Shown piece after piece: positions 1 to 11,251 of a stretch of 64,000 nucleotides of DNA (within the stretch, counting starts at the first letter, position 1; each line of letters starts with the position of its first letter). Made by a program: the position numbers and the translations under genes. Below the pieces are notes generated by a model that was not told where the DNA came from, made no database searches, and saw nothing but the letters and a program-made list of their open reading frames with translations. The DNA is taken from contig OZ316893.1 of NCBI GenBank assembly GCA_973895155.1, positions 15,314,001-15,378,000 on the forward strand. The letters are read 5' to 3'. The stretch comes from Marsupella aquatica (lineage: Eukaryota; Marchantiophyta).

Positions 1-221
1 CTCAAGTGGCTCCATAACAATGAGCCTTGGTTCTACCTCTCCAAGCACACATGCCTCTTATGATATAGTGTGCAACTTAGTTGTACCTAACCACATAGTT
101 GTACCTAATCACGTAGTTGTACCTAACCACATAGTTGTACCTAATCACGTAGTTGTACCAACCCACGTTGTTGTACCAACCACGTCATACCTAACCTAGA
201 CGTAAGAGTAAATACCCAACA
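1..221 (-). repeat. copia copy 1, 3' LTR (partial)
   Basis: Matches 5310-5530 base for base except at two positions, one in GATATAGTG versus GATATAATG and one in a TTGTA versus TTATA unit. It ends at CCCAACA followed by the polypurine tract, as expected for the inner border of a minus-strand element. The remaining LTR sequence lies beyond the window edge. Confidence 0.95.
78..184. repeat. 18-bp minisatellite inside the LTR U3 region
   Basis: Six consecutive units of 18 bp (the last 17 bp) of the form TAGTTGTACCTAAYCACR. Two versions alternate, giving a 36-bp higher-order period. In element orientation they start about 38 bases into the LTR, which is the U3 promoter region. The same array sits in the other LTR at 5387-5493. 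The related copy 2 lacks it. Confidence 0.85.
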
Positions 222-232
222 ATCTTCCCCTT
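222..232 (-). other. Polypurine tract of copia copy 1
   Basis: On the minus strand this reads AAGGGGAAGAT immediately before the TGTTGGG start of the 3' LTR. This is the expected position and composition of the plus-strand DNA primer of an LTR retrotransposon. Confidence 0.8.
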
Positions 233-411
233 GACTCTGGTCTAGGGGAGAGTAATACTGCCAATGTATATGATCCCTCAGCGGGAAGTTCTGGACAAAA
301 ACCAAACCGGTTTCCCTCTCTAACTAGAGCAAACTAGAACTAAGCCGTAGCCTAATACATAGGAATGAGGAAGAGCATATATCAATAATTACAATGAATG
401 TTAAGAAAACT

Positions 412-3400
412 CTACTTGTGATGCAATTGCAAAACCTGCAATACGTCACGGTGTCTAGAGAAACTCTCCAAAGGAATCACTTTGGTAAATGCGTCAGCCG
501 GGTTGAGTTTACCATCAATCTTGACTAGCTCAAACAAATTATCAGACACAACCTGCCTGATAAAATGGTACCTAACGTCAATGTGCTTCACTCTGCTGTC
601 CATCACCTGGTTCACAGCAAGGTGGAGCGCACTTTGACTATCACAATGGAGCTTCACATTCCCCTGTGGCAATCCCATTTCAATGATAAGTCTATCCAAT
701 CAAATTGCTTCCTTTGCTGCTTCCGCAGCTGCAACATACTCCGCTTCTGTAGTAGACTGAGCAATACACTTCTGCAAAGTAGACCTCCAACTTATGCATC
801 CACCGCCAAGTATGAACACATATCCTGTTGTTGATCTCCTTCGGTCCAAATCTTGTCCATAGTCAGAATCAACATAGCCAATCAATGATTTAGCATTCTT
901 TGCATTCGCATCAAATAAAAGACCATGATCCACGGTACCCTTCAAGTACCTGATAATCCACTTCACTGCTTCCCAGTGTACCTTCCCTGGATTCGACATG
1001 TACCTGCTCACCTTGCCCATAGCCATGGCAAGATCAGGTCTAGTGCAAGTCATCAAATACATGAGACTCCCCACTGCCTTGTCATACGGAACCTTTGACA
1101 TCAACCCCTTCTCTGTGTCATCCGTAGGACAGAACGCTGATGATAACTTGAAGTGTGGAGCCAACGGGGTACTTACTGGCTTGCTATTCCCCATGTTGAA
1201 CCTTGCAATTACCTTCCTCGCATAACTGCTCTGCGTCAACCATAGCTTGCCAGTCTCCAAGTCCCTAGTGATCTCCATACCCAAAATCCTCTTAACTGAC
1301 CCTAAGTCCTTCATCTTAAACTCTGCACTAAGCAGTGCCTTGAGCTTAACAATCTCAGACCTATCCTTGGCTGCAATTAGCATATCATCCACACAAAGTA
1401 CTAAAACAATGAACCCAAAGACAACATTCTTTATCGGTTTCAAATACACACAAGGGTCAAATACACTTCTGTGAAAACCTTGTGACCGAATCCAATCGTC
1501 AAACCGCTTGTTCCACTGTCTTGGTGACTGCTTCAACCCATACAAGGATTTCAGCAATCTGCAAACCAATTCCTCCTGTCCTCTCTTCACAAAACCTAGC
1601 GGTTGTCTCATGAAGATCACCTCTTCCAATGTGCCATAGAGGAAAGCTGTGACAACATCCATCTGATCTAGCAGCAGACCAAACATTACAACAAGTACAC
1701 ACAATAGTCGTATTGTAGAGTACTTAGCAACTGGTGAGAAGACCTCATTGTAATCCACACCTTTCTCTTGTGTGAATCTCTTTGCTACCAATCTAGCCTT
1801 GTAGACCTTCGATCCACCTCCTATGGAATTATCCTTCAGCTTGTAAATCCACTTGCTGTCCACCACTTGCTGACCCTTAGGCAGCTTAACAAGCTCCCAA
1901 GTTTTGTTGTCCTTTAGTGACTGCATCTCCGTTTGCATTGCTGCAGTCCACTTCTGCTTCTCCTTTGAAGCACTTGCCTCATGAAATGAAGAAGGTTCCC
2001 CTTCTTCCAAAATTAACGCACCACCCTCATCATCAGCTGTAAAATCATCCTCTTGCAGTTGAGATGAATCAACCCACTGTCCATACCTTGGTGGAGCGCG
2101 TACAGTGCGACCAGATGTTCTTCTAGCCGATGACTCCGGTTGATCTGCGTGTGCTGGTACAATTTGAAGCTCAACAGCATCCACTTGCTGCTCACCAGCA
2201 TCAACAAACTCCTCTGGTTCCTCTGGCACAGGAACCAGCTCCATAATTGGAGCAACTCCTTCTCTCCGGTCATGCACCTCATAACCAATCTCCCCCTCAA
2301 CGAGATCCGGGATAGGAGATTTTCCTTTGTCAGTACGGGAGACCTGAGTATTCTCCCCCTCCTTCAATAATCTGGATTCATTGAAGGAAACATTCCTACT
2401 GACAACGAGCTTACAGGCAATAGGATCCCATAGCCTATAGGCTTTCACACCACTCTGGTACCCAAGAAAAACACATTTCCTGGAGGTAGAATCCAACTTG
2501 GTCCTATTCTGCTTCGGTGTGAGAGCATATGCATCACTTCCAAAAACTACCAAGCCATGATAGTCTGCTTGCCGCTTATAGCGCATCTCAAACGGCGTTT
2601 TGAAATTGATAGCACTAGAAGGAGAAAGATTTACCAAATAAGCTGCGGTATTGACAACTTCTGCCCAAAATTCTTGTGGTAAACCTGATTGGCTCAACAT
2701 ACTCCGTGATCGCTCCAACAGTGTCCGATTGAGCCTCTCAGCGACACCATTTTGCTGCGGAGTATAAACTGTGGTGAGATGGCGAGTTATCCCCTGTTCT
2801 GAACAGTACTCTTCAAATTCCATTGAAGTGTACTCCCCGCCGTTGTCTGACCTCAGACTCTTCACCCTTGTATCCAAACACGATCGTGTTTCCAGTCTGA
2901 TTCTCCACTTCTTAAAAATGGACAAGACATCAGACTTATGCGTCATGAAATAAATCCACACAAATCTTGAGTAATCATCAATAAATGATACATAGTACAA
3001 CTTTCCAGAGTGTGAGGGAGTCGGGGATGGACCCCACACGTCACTATGTATGTACTCAAGAACCGCTTTGGAACGATGAGTTCCAACACCAAAAGCACGA
3101 CGATGCTGCTTTCCAAGAATGCAATGCTCACAAAACTCTAATTTACAAGATTGCAAATCAGAAATGAGTCCATTCTTCCGTAAGATAGCCAAACCCTTCT
3201 CACTCATGTGGCCTAGCCGTGAATGCCACAGTTGAGTCATCTCCTCGTGAGACTTGGTTACATTGGCCTCTCCACATACAGTATTGCCCTGTAACACATA
3301 CAAATTCTTTTGTCTACTCCCCTTCAAAATCACTGTCTCTCCCGACCTGACTTGAAGTTCACCATCAATAACGCTCCATTGATGACCATTTGAATCCAAC

Positions 3401-3669
3401 ACACCGAGTGAAATCAGATTCTTACGCATGCCAGGTACATACCTGACTCCGGACACTGTGCGCACAGCGCCATCAAACATTTGAATCTTCACAGACCCAA
3501 TTCCCTCAATTTGACAAGAGTGATTATTTCTCATCAGAACTGAACCGTTTGAAACAGAGTAAGAACTGAAAAACTCACGAATGTAACAAATATGAAAAGA
3601 GCAAGCACAATCAAGAATCCACACATCATCTGCTCTCCTAGATGACGTGCACAGGGCATACCCCCGGCT
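412..3669 (-). pseudogene. pol: copia copy 1 pol (protease-integrase-RT-RNase H), one nonsense codon
   Basis: Encodes the enzymatic part of the copia polyprotein. Residue numbers count from the Met at 3624. The protease motif reads LDCA where D-S/T-G is normal. The integrase zinc-binding region has H134, H138, C165 and C168, followed by an intact DDE triad D195, D260, E296 with 35-residue spacing. The reverse transcriptase has SLYGLKQSPRQW and CVDDM (744-748), where YVDDM is usual. RNase H follows with a STTEAEY motif. A TGA at 700-702 interrupts RNase H at KEAI*LDRL; copy 2 has Trp there, so this is a TGG to TGA change. Downstream the frame stays open to 412 and includes the CDSQSALHLA motif. 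The coding frame is continuous with gag across the TGA at 3670-3672. Confidence 0.93.
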
Positions 3670-4761
3670 TCATAAAACATACTCATCATTGAGTAAATCA
3701 ACTTCTCCATCAGCCCTAGCCACATTTGCCGATGAAGTTTCCGCTGCCTTTCCCTTATAGTCTCGCTTGAAGTATCCAACTTGGTTGCACTTCCAACATG
3801 TCACCTGCCTCCTCTGAGGGGATTTACCCTTGGACTTAGATCTGGATTTAGATCTAAACTGGGTTCTACGGTCCCCAGTTGGTCGCTGCATACTCCTCCC
3901 ACGGTTAACATTGAGGGCAGCACCAGATGATGAAGGCTGTGACGTGATGTGCATCTTCTGCTGAAGATCATCACTAAGCAGAGAACTTACCACGTCATTG
4001 TATGAAATGGTATCCCTATCACGATGCAACAACACTCGTGATAGGGACTGGTAAGATGGAGGCAATGAACTAAGAAGCTGCAGAGCCTTCGTCTCATCAT
4101 TCAAAGTCTCCCCAAGGTTTTCCAAGTCAACGACCATGTCGTTGAAAGCATCCACATGGTCTTGCAACTTCGTACCAGATTCCTTCATCCTGAAACTCAT
4201 CAGTTTGTAGGAAGTGTAGAGCCGGTTCGACAACTCCTTGCGGTGATACTTGCTCTGCAATTCCGCAAACAAGGACATGCAATCCTTATGTGCACCCAAC
4301 TGCTTGATGATGGGAGGCATGAGATAGAGTGTAACACACCACACTCCCTGCTCCTGCATGCGGTCCCATTGTTTCTCATCAACATCGTCTTCACGAGGGC
4401 TCAGCAGTTGGCCCATCCCTGACGCATAAAGCACTCCCTTCACCTGCTTCTCCCATAGCAAGTAGTCAGAGCGCCCATCATACTTTGTCACTTCATACTT
4501 GGGTCCCCCAAGCTTGAAAGTCCCCATCTTCTTCTTTGGCACTACCGTGAGCTCCGGTAGTAGTACTGCTTCCTCCACCACACGCCGCACCGGTGATGGT
4601 ATCGGTGTCACGTGCTCTTCCTCCTGCTCCTCTCTCTGCCCCTGAAACCTCCGCGGTGATCCTCGTGCTTCAAGTTCCACGTCTTCGAAAAACTCCTCCG
4701 AATCACTTGTCAACAACGAATGTTGATCAATTGCACTTGGTGCCGTCACCAAGTCCAACAA
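3670..4761 (-). pseudogene. gag: copia copy 1 gag, with atypical start and altered zinc knuckle
   Basis: Encodes the capsid-type protein that packages element RNA into virus-like particles. The frame is open for about 363 codons and has the copia Gag core (YDGRSDYLLWEKQVKGVL, then LSSLPPSY). The nucleocapsid knuckle reads CWKCNQVGYFKRDY: the first two Cys remain, but the expected His and last Cys are both Tyr, so zinc binding is probably lost. No ATG lies where copy 2 starts its Gag; the frame begins with non-ATG codons and the first in-frame ATG follows KKK, about 75 codons in. The frame ends at a TGA (3670-3672) exactly where copy 2 also has TGA. Homology identification is secure; function is doubtful. 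Confidence 0.88.
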
Positions 4762-5113
4762 GGTAATTGATTTTGCTTAGCCTTCCTCTTTGCATCAAAG
4801 AGCCAATCCCGGACTCAAAAACAATCGTCTTGCCTCAATCTCTTCGTTGAGTCAAAACACTTGACGCTTCTCCCTCCGAGTCGATTGCCAACTTTCTTCA
4901 CAAAATCCAAAACGACGAAAACTTAGATCTCTCTGCACCACGAGCTCCGTTCAACGATTTCTTCACACCGTTAGAAAGCTCTTGCCCTGATCTATCCGTT
5001 GAGCCCATAAACTCCAAGTTCCATGCGATGGAACTCTGGAAAATCCACCAACACTCAACGCTGGAAAAACCGTCATGAAATCCCGTCACGAACACACGTC
5101 ACCTCCCAAGCAT

Positions 5114-5125
5114 GCTTTGATACCA
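5114..5125 (-). other. Primer-binding site (tRNA-iMet) of copia copy 1
   Basis: The minus strand reads TGGTATCAAAGC two bases inside the 5' LTR border. It matches the 3' end complement of plant initiator Met tRNA (TGGTATCAGAGC) except for one A for G. Confidence 0.88.
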
Positions 5126-5127
5126 AT

Positions 5128-5530
5128 TGTTGAGCATAGATGACGATCGCAACGGCAAGCCCATGAACCATCCAACGCACAATAGTCGACACAAGAGATA
5201 CGTGGTTCACCTCCTTGAGGCTACGTCCACGGGAACACACAGGAGAGCTTTACTGAACTCTAAGCCCGTCGGCTATACCGAGTCTCCATAGTGTAAGCTC
5301 TCCCTATCTCTCAAGTGGCTCCATAACAATGAGCCTTGGTTCTACCTCTCCAAGCACACATGCCTCTTATGATATAATGTGCAACTTAGTTGTACCTAAC
5401 CACATAGTTGTACCTAATCACGTAGTTATACCTAACCACATAGTTGTACCTAATCACGTAGTTGTACCAACCCACGTTGTTGTACCAACCACGTCATACC
5501 TAACCTAGACGTAAGAGTAAATACCCAACA
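5128..5530 (-). repeat. copia copy 1, 5' LTR (403 bp)
   Basis: On the plus strand it starts TGTTGAGCATAG and ends ACCCAACA, giving a TG..CA LTR in element orientation. It is complete. Its left part (R/U5 in element orientation) is clearly similar to the LTR of copy 2 (44131-44474); its right part (U3) is not, and contains the 18-bp minisatellite at 5387-5493. Confidence 0.95.
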
Positions 5531-8500
5531 CAACCCTCTCTAGACTTTTCTCCAATCTGGACCATTGATGGACCTTTCGATCTCACATCTGGACCGTTCA
5601 TAGACCTCAGGGGTCGATCAAGTAACAATTTTCATTTTGGGGGTTGATTAAGCAAATACCTCTCAATAGTTATCTACAATTATAATAAGAGATCCTGTGT
5701 TTTTCGTCCTTCATCCCAATACAAAACAGCTCCTGGGTGGGAAATATCCACAGCCGTTGGATTCATTTGACTGTTTTCCTTGATCACTGATGGAGTAAAT
5801 GTGCACCCCTGGCACATATGTGCTTCTCACGCTGCCCCATATATACCCCTGCCCGACTCCCTACGGGCCAGCCCTCCTTGTGAAGTGCAAAACACTGGCA
5901 TATGTAATGTGCCCTCGGTTGTATGGAAAATCACACCTATTAATCCACCCAACAGGACCAAAACAGATGGTGGTTTTTCTCATAGCTCTGCCAAGAGCAA
6001 GCCAAGGTCATTTTACTAGCTTTAGTACCTTTCAAATAACTTTCTGATCCTGGTACATTTCTTTAGAGTGGGGAATTTCCTAGCAACATTTTATCCCATG
6101 ACACTATACATCTTCTTCAAGCATAAAGGCCCCCTTAGATTCAGCTCAATGGTTGCTTACTGCGAAAGTCATTTATTATAACCCCTTGTGTCCCACTCTT
6201 AGATACTCCCCCCTTGCCGGTTTCCATGATATGAGAGTGACCTCCAATTTTTAGTATTTTGTATGTAAAGAGCTTTGGTGAACCCCACTTTGGGGTGGGG
6301 GTTTGTGCAAAAGCTGGCCTACTTTGAACTTGAACTTAGCATCTCAGTTGCCACAATGACTACTGCTACTTGAGCTGCTAGTGTTGGGCTGTGCTTGCTA
6401 GGATGACTAATGTCAAGCACACTTTGAACTTACGTGGTTTTGTGCAGCATAGGTAGCATTCTGAAATGTACAGATATCCACCGCCATGTCTTCACCTTCT
6501 CTGCATGATGAGCATAGCTCCATAAAGGGGCAACATTGAATGGCGGGACCTGATGAGGACCAATAAATGAGTTTCCCAAGAATTCTGGTCCAGAATTTCC
6601 TGAGTGATCCCAGATTTCCTCAATATTGTGGAGCACGCAAACATTTTGAAGCTCAAGATTCTATCTACCCATGTTGGAGGGGTTGGGGCCCTTGGGGGCC
6701 TGGGCGCATGGAACACTGGCTTGATCCAAGTAGCAACTCTTGGACCCATCCCATCTCACCCTTAAGTTCGGAGTTGGCCTTTCTGTATAAATTGATTGTC
6801 CTACTTTGTGGTGGGGGGGTGTTACTTTTTGCCATTGGGCCACATTGAAATGCCTTCGCTTTGGGGATTGGATGGGACAATACCTGCTATCATGGAGAGA
6901 TTTAACTTGTCTTTTGGCCTCGCTACTCTTCAATAATGCAACCTCCTTTTCTAGGAGACTATCCAAATCCTGTAGCCCAAACTATGCAATCAATGAACCC
7001 AACGAATTCCACCGATACAAAATGTATTTTGACCCGAATATAATGCTATGTTGACCCGAATCCACATTTTTGACAAGCACAATCAAAATGGCACTTTGAA
7101 AGCACAAATCCAGTAACCAAAAAACCCAATAAGGTCAAAAATGAAGTGTTAGAGTAACCAATAATTGGGGTTGCCTTTTCTGTTGAACCTTACTGGATTT
7201 GGTCAACATAGCATTATAGTACACCAACCCAATAACCAGCGGAAATGCTCAAAACCGCGATCACATAGGGCCTTCTCCGCCCCGTACAGACAGAGAGATT
7301 GGAATGGAGAAGAGTGAAGCTCCTTTGAAAAGAAGGGGCCTTGCTGAGAGCTCTTTTCACTCATGGCCCCATCAAGTCTTTTCTTGCATTTTTCCTCCAC
7401 TGGTGCTTATTTGACGTACACATGCTCAATAATGACAATTTGATGACAAGAACAAGGCTTTAGTTGCTATACATTTAGAAGGAGTTGCTGGGTAATCATG
7501 GGCCCACCTCCACCTTGAAACACCATTGGCAATAGACGACAAGGTGGAAGTATGCAAAATTTCCACCTTTTCTAAATTCCACATATCCTTTTTGCCAGTC
7601 TCTCCACAGTTTTTAGAACAAATATCCTATAGACAATGTGACCTGGGGGATTGAGATCGACAGTCACGAGGGACCACTGCTTTAAGCTTCAGTTCCCTTG
7701 GCACCTGCCTAGGAAATTCTTGATGAAGTGATTGTGTGAGATTTCTTGGTGATGATTGGTTGCAATGGAGGAGTAATCAGTGGGCTAAAGCTGGTAGACT
7801 TGTCCACAATAATACTTCCCTGTCCACCCAAAGCTCAAACAAAATTGTAGGGTGTGATGCATTTTCTTGTCAACTTTTTATGCAGCATAAACAAAGTGAT
7901 TGGACACGGCTAGAGTGGCCAACTTCTACATTAGCGGTACATCACTAAAGTGGGTTGTATATACAATTGATATCCTGATTGTTAGTATATAGAAATGTAC
8001 ATCATATTGACAAGCATTTTGTATAACTGATATGTATATATCTTTAATGTTAATGATATTGAGTATCCAAAATTTTAGGTGAACATTATTGATTGGGTGT
8101 CGAAACACATCAAACAGATGTAGGAATTTGCACTAGTCCATACATTAATTAACATCAAAATGACCCAAAATCATTTTTATGATGTACACTTTTGATTGAA
8201 GACCTAATATCCAGCAATCCAATAAAGGAAGAACTAAGATGGTTGCAAACTCACAAGGCATTAGAAGTATGCTTACAAGTGAAGAAGATAACGATACACT
8301 TTCTAACTTCAATTGAAAAAAATTACCGGGAAATTGATGGGCACACACCCCAGACTTTCAGACCCTAGTTTTTCTAGATTACTGCATTGCGGTTTAGAGT
8401 TATGTACATATCTTAAAGAGATTTATTATAGGTTCATTTTGAGATCCATTGCCCAACACAGTGCCCATTACAGCCTGGGAATGGGCCTTGGAATTATACT

Positions 8501-8940
8501 GGGTTCTGATTTTGTATATTCAGTGGACTGGTCCATCTTCCAAGCTTTGTGGATCCTTAGGGTGTATTTACAAGACCTCTCTCGCCCATAGCTTGTTTTT
8601 ATTCTTTCTGAGACTAAATCTGGACCATATAATGAGTGGAAAGTACTTGTTAGCTTTACAAGAACTCAGGGGCCCATTCAGGTATGGTGTCTATGATCCT
8701 CAATGGCAAGCTGCGGGGCAAGATGCTGGTGTACATGGAGTGTTAATTTTGTCTAGATTTTAGACTACCTACAAAGAGAAAAGGACCATTTTACTCAAAA
8801 GGGTGTAACAAAGTACACATGAGTAAAAGTAAAGGAGGTCCGTGGAGGACAAACACCAAACTGAAAATGAGAGGGCAAATGCAAACCACAAAGACCTAAA
8901 AAGAAGGAAAAAATATCTACCATTACAATAGGGTGATGAT
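5531..8940. other. Gene-free AT-rich intergenic DNA
   Basis: No reading frame here resembles a known family. The longest frames overlap one another on opposite strands, start at random and show no conserved motifs. A small inverted repeat (AACCCCAC / GTGGGGGTT) occurs around 6273-6303. No RNA gene was recognised. Confidence 0.6.
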
Positions 8941-9240
8941 GTAATGGTACACATGATCTAGTGTGAGAACTAAGTCTGAGACATGGATGTCCTCTAAGGG
9001 AGCAAACCTCGGTTGAGGTGCAACCCACTGTTAGAGATGTACGATGGATTTCTTGGTCTTGAACACACTGTGATGTTAGCAAAATCCTCTGACAGAAGTG
9101 CATTGTCAAAATGGATTCTGGTGGTCCTGTGGAACCAGCCCTTGCATGGATGTCTCAAATTGCCTGTCCAAGGCCCCTTCAAAATGATGTTGGGGTCTCC
9201 CAGATATCTTGAAGCAAAGGGGAGGAAGCAAGGGAGACCT
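8941..9240. repeat. Diverged dispersed repeat, also at about 59480-59770
   Basis: From about 8985 this stretch aligns by eye with the plus strand from about 59517. Shared blocks include TCCTCTAxGGGAGC, CCCACTGTxAGAGAT and GTCAAAAT, in the same order with small gaps. Identity looks like 60-65 percent. The copy near 59.5 kb is open on the minus strand for about 100 codons; this one is broken. Probably two relics of one coding mobile element or duplicated gene piece; I do not recognise the family. Confidence 0.4.
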
Positions 9241-10982
9241 CCATCTAATCATGCTTGTTCCATTGCTGTCTGTGTTGCTGCTACCCCACTAATGCAGCTA
9301 TCCCAATGTTGTCCTAGCACAAGGGATTGGCTACCACAACATCTGCCATGGTAAGCCGTGGTATCATGGTAAGGTTAACGTGTAATCTGGACGGCGGAGG
9401 ACCACAAAAACCAAGAACCACTTACCGGCTCACATGTTCCAAAATGTTTCACAAAAGACCTAAGCAATAGTGTCCCTCACATATCATCAACAACTGTGGT
9501 ACATTTGCCTGTATAATACCAAAGAAGATGGACCCTAGTGTCCTCACAAGGCTTCACACATGCAAGAAGAAGGTAAAGCGGAAACTGAATACAAAGATGC
9601 ATAGTTGTCGAGAACTCCAGTGGTGGTCCAAACATTTCCTAACTACGGCTCTTTCATTCAATAGATTTGCACTTATTGAACTTCATCTCAAAAGATGTTT
9701 GGTCTAGAGTTTATCTTTAGACCAAGAAGTGGCCCTCCAGTCTGCTTTGGTGGAAAAAAGTCACTAGTGGTCTTGGCGTCTCATACAATTGACTATCAGT
9801 ATTGCATAATTACCCTAAATGCTATGAGTATGGCAATTTCCCAAATAGGTGGCTGGGGCCATTGTACAAGGAAAGCATATGATGGGCATCCATACACTTT
9901 TTGAAGCACTTATTCACTCCTGGGAGCCCTTGCCCCACAAGCTTTCCAGGTATCTCTCTTTCACCCACCACACAAGCAACAAAGACCATTCAAACATATG
10001 GCCACAAAAACTCTCTATCCCAAGGCCAAACCATTCCAAAGGTGGGAAGAATCAAAGTCACACCTTTTTTTAAACAGTGTAAATATTGAATCTTTGTAAA
10101 GCGCCATGCATGTGACACTCTCATCCCGTAGCTTTAGCCGGAATTTATTCTGGCATGCTTCTCTGGCACTTTTTTTCTAATTTGATCCATTCAATGGCCC
10201 TTTTGAGTTTCTTTCTTTGCCAAAAAAATGGTACTTCCATTATGATACAAACCCAACATTCTGTCCAAGTCGGGGTCCAAGTGGAACTATTTGGATGATG
10301 CAACAAGAAGAAGCTTCTGAAAAGATAGAGTAGTACTTGGACAAGGGCCAGATCCTGTAGGCCCAGACAAATGCTACATAGATCACACAAACATGTTGGA
10401 AATGACTTGGCTTTTTGGTTCTGGAAATTCCCCAAGTGCACTTTTCAACTTCTTCAGCTTGCAATAAAAAGATATCATTTGTTTGACGATTGGAGGCACG
10501 CAAGATGATGCGTAGGACAAAAAATTGTTGTCTTAAAATTTCAAAGAGAGAATCTCTCTCTCTTTTTAGGGAAAGAGGAAACATATTATGCTCAAGCAGG
10601 CAAATTGATGTACAACGAAAAGAATTACCATCACAAAACACCTTTCTGAACATTGGAGACTATGAGTTTTCTAATCATATTGTGAATTCCCAAACATTCA
10701 CACCTAAATTTGAGTGAATCCCAGAACCAACCACCTCCCTACATATATTCCTCATCAAGGGGTTTTTACGTAATTGAATTTTAACAATCCCCCCAAAAGC
10801 TATGGCCACCAATTCAGCTCAACACTCTTCACTTGAACACAGGCCTAAATCCCTCCTTTGGTAACTTTTTGTAAACCAATGTAAGGTTACAACAAACTTG
10901 GATAGCGCATTGGTTCTGAAACACTAGCAATTACTTACAAACTTGTAAGGGAAGAGCCATGGATAAGCCGGGGTCACAATAT
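9241..10982. other. Gene-free intergenic DNA
   Basis: Only short overlapping frames without recognisable motifs. The longest, 137 codons on the minus strand at 10240-10653, is low-complexity hydrophobic and Cys/Phe-rich with no family resemblance. Nothing else seen. Confidence 0.55.
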
Positions 10983-11251
10983 GACGTAAATCCTGTCAGG
11001 AGAAGAGGTTACCGGTGTGTAACCATTTCTGCAGGGGCCTGCTATAGTCATAATCTGCTCTCCTGAAAAGTTGAACCGGTAACCTCCTTCCGGGCAGGAG
11101 TTACGTACACTAATGCAGGACAGGGCTGGGGTTATAGTCTGCAACCTGCTCCCGGAATATTCAAAGAAGCTTTCCGGCTGCCGCCGGTCAGCTTCTTTTC
11201 ATATTCCGGATGCAAGGTTACAACCTAGTAACCCTGCGCCCAGACCTGCAT
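10983..11251. repeat. Cluster of nested foldbacks (possible MITE remnant)
   Basis: Two adjacent inverted repeats. The first has arms 10983-11016 and 11075-11108, imperfect but sharing a GAGGTTACCGGT core. The second has arms 11152-11171 and 11190-11209, pairing at 18 of 20 positions, with a loop that itself contains CCGGC/GCCGG. Around the second, AATGCAGG near 11112 and CCTGCATT near 11244 suggest an outer arm of about 140 bp total span. The pattern fits a foldback-type mobile element. No target duplication was identified. Confidence 0.5.

Larger units (their letters stand above)
1..5530 (-). mobile_element. Ty1/copia LTR retrotransposon, copy 1 (left end cut by window)
   Basis: The element reads right to left: 5' LTR (5128-5530), primer-binding site, gag, protease, integrase, reverse transcriptase, RNase H, polypurine tract, then the 3' LTR, of which 221 bases are in the window. 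Integrase before reverse transcriptase defines Ty1/copia. The two LTRs can be compared over 221 bases and differ at two positions, both transitions, so the insertion is young. LTRs end in TG..CA. The target duplication cannot be checked because the left flank is outside the window. The polyprotein is one continuous frame broken only by two TGA codons. It is related to copy 2 at 38383-44474, with similar R/U5 and proteins but a different U3. Confidence 0.95.

Noticed and set aside
565-834. Plus-strand frames inside copia copy 1 and similar ones inside copy 2 and the Harbinger genes
   Set aside because: They are antisense shadows of the retrotransposon and transposase coding regions.
10240-10653. 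137-codon minus-strand frame as a gene
   Set aside because: Cys/Phe/Leu-rich low-quality peptide with no family resemblance and no supporting context.
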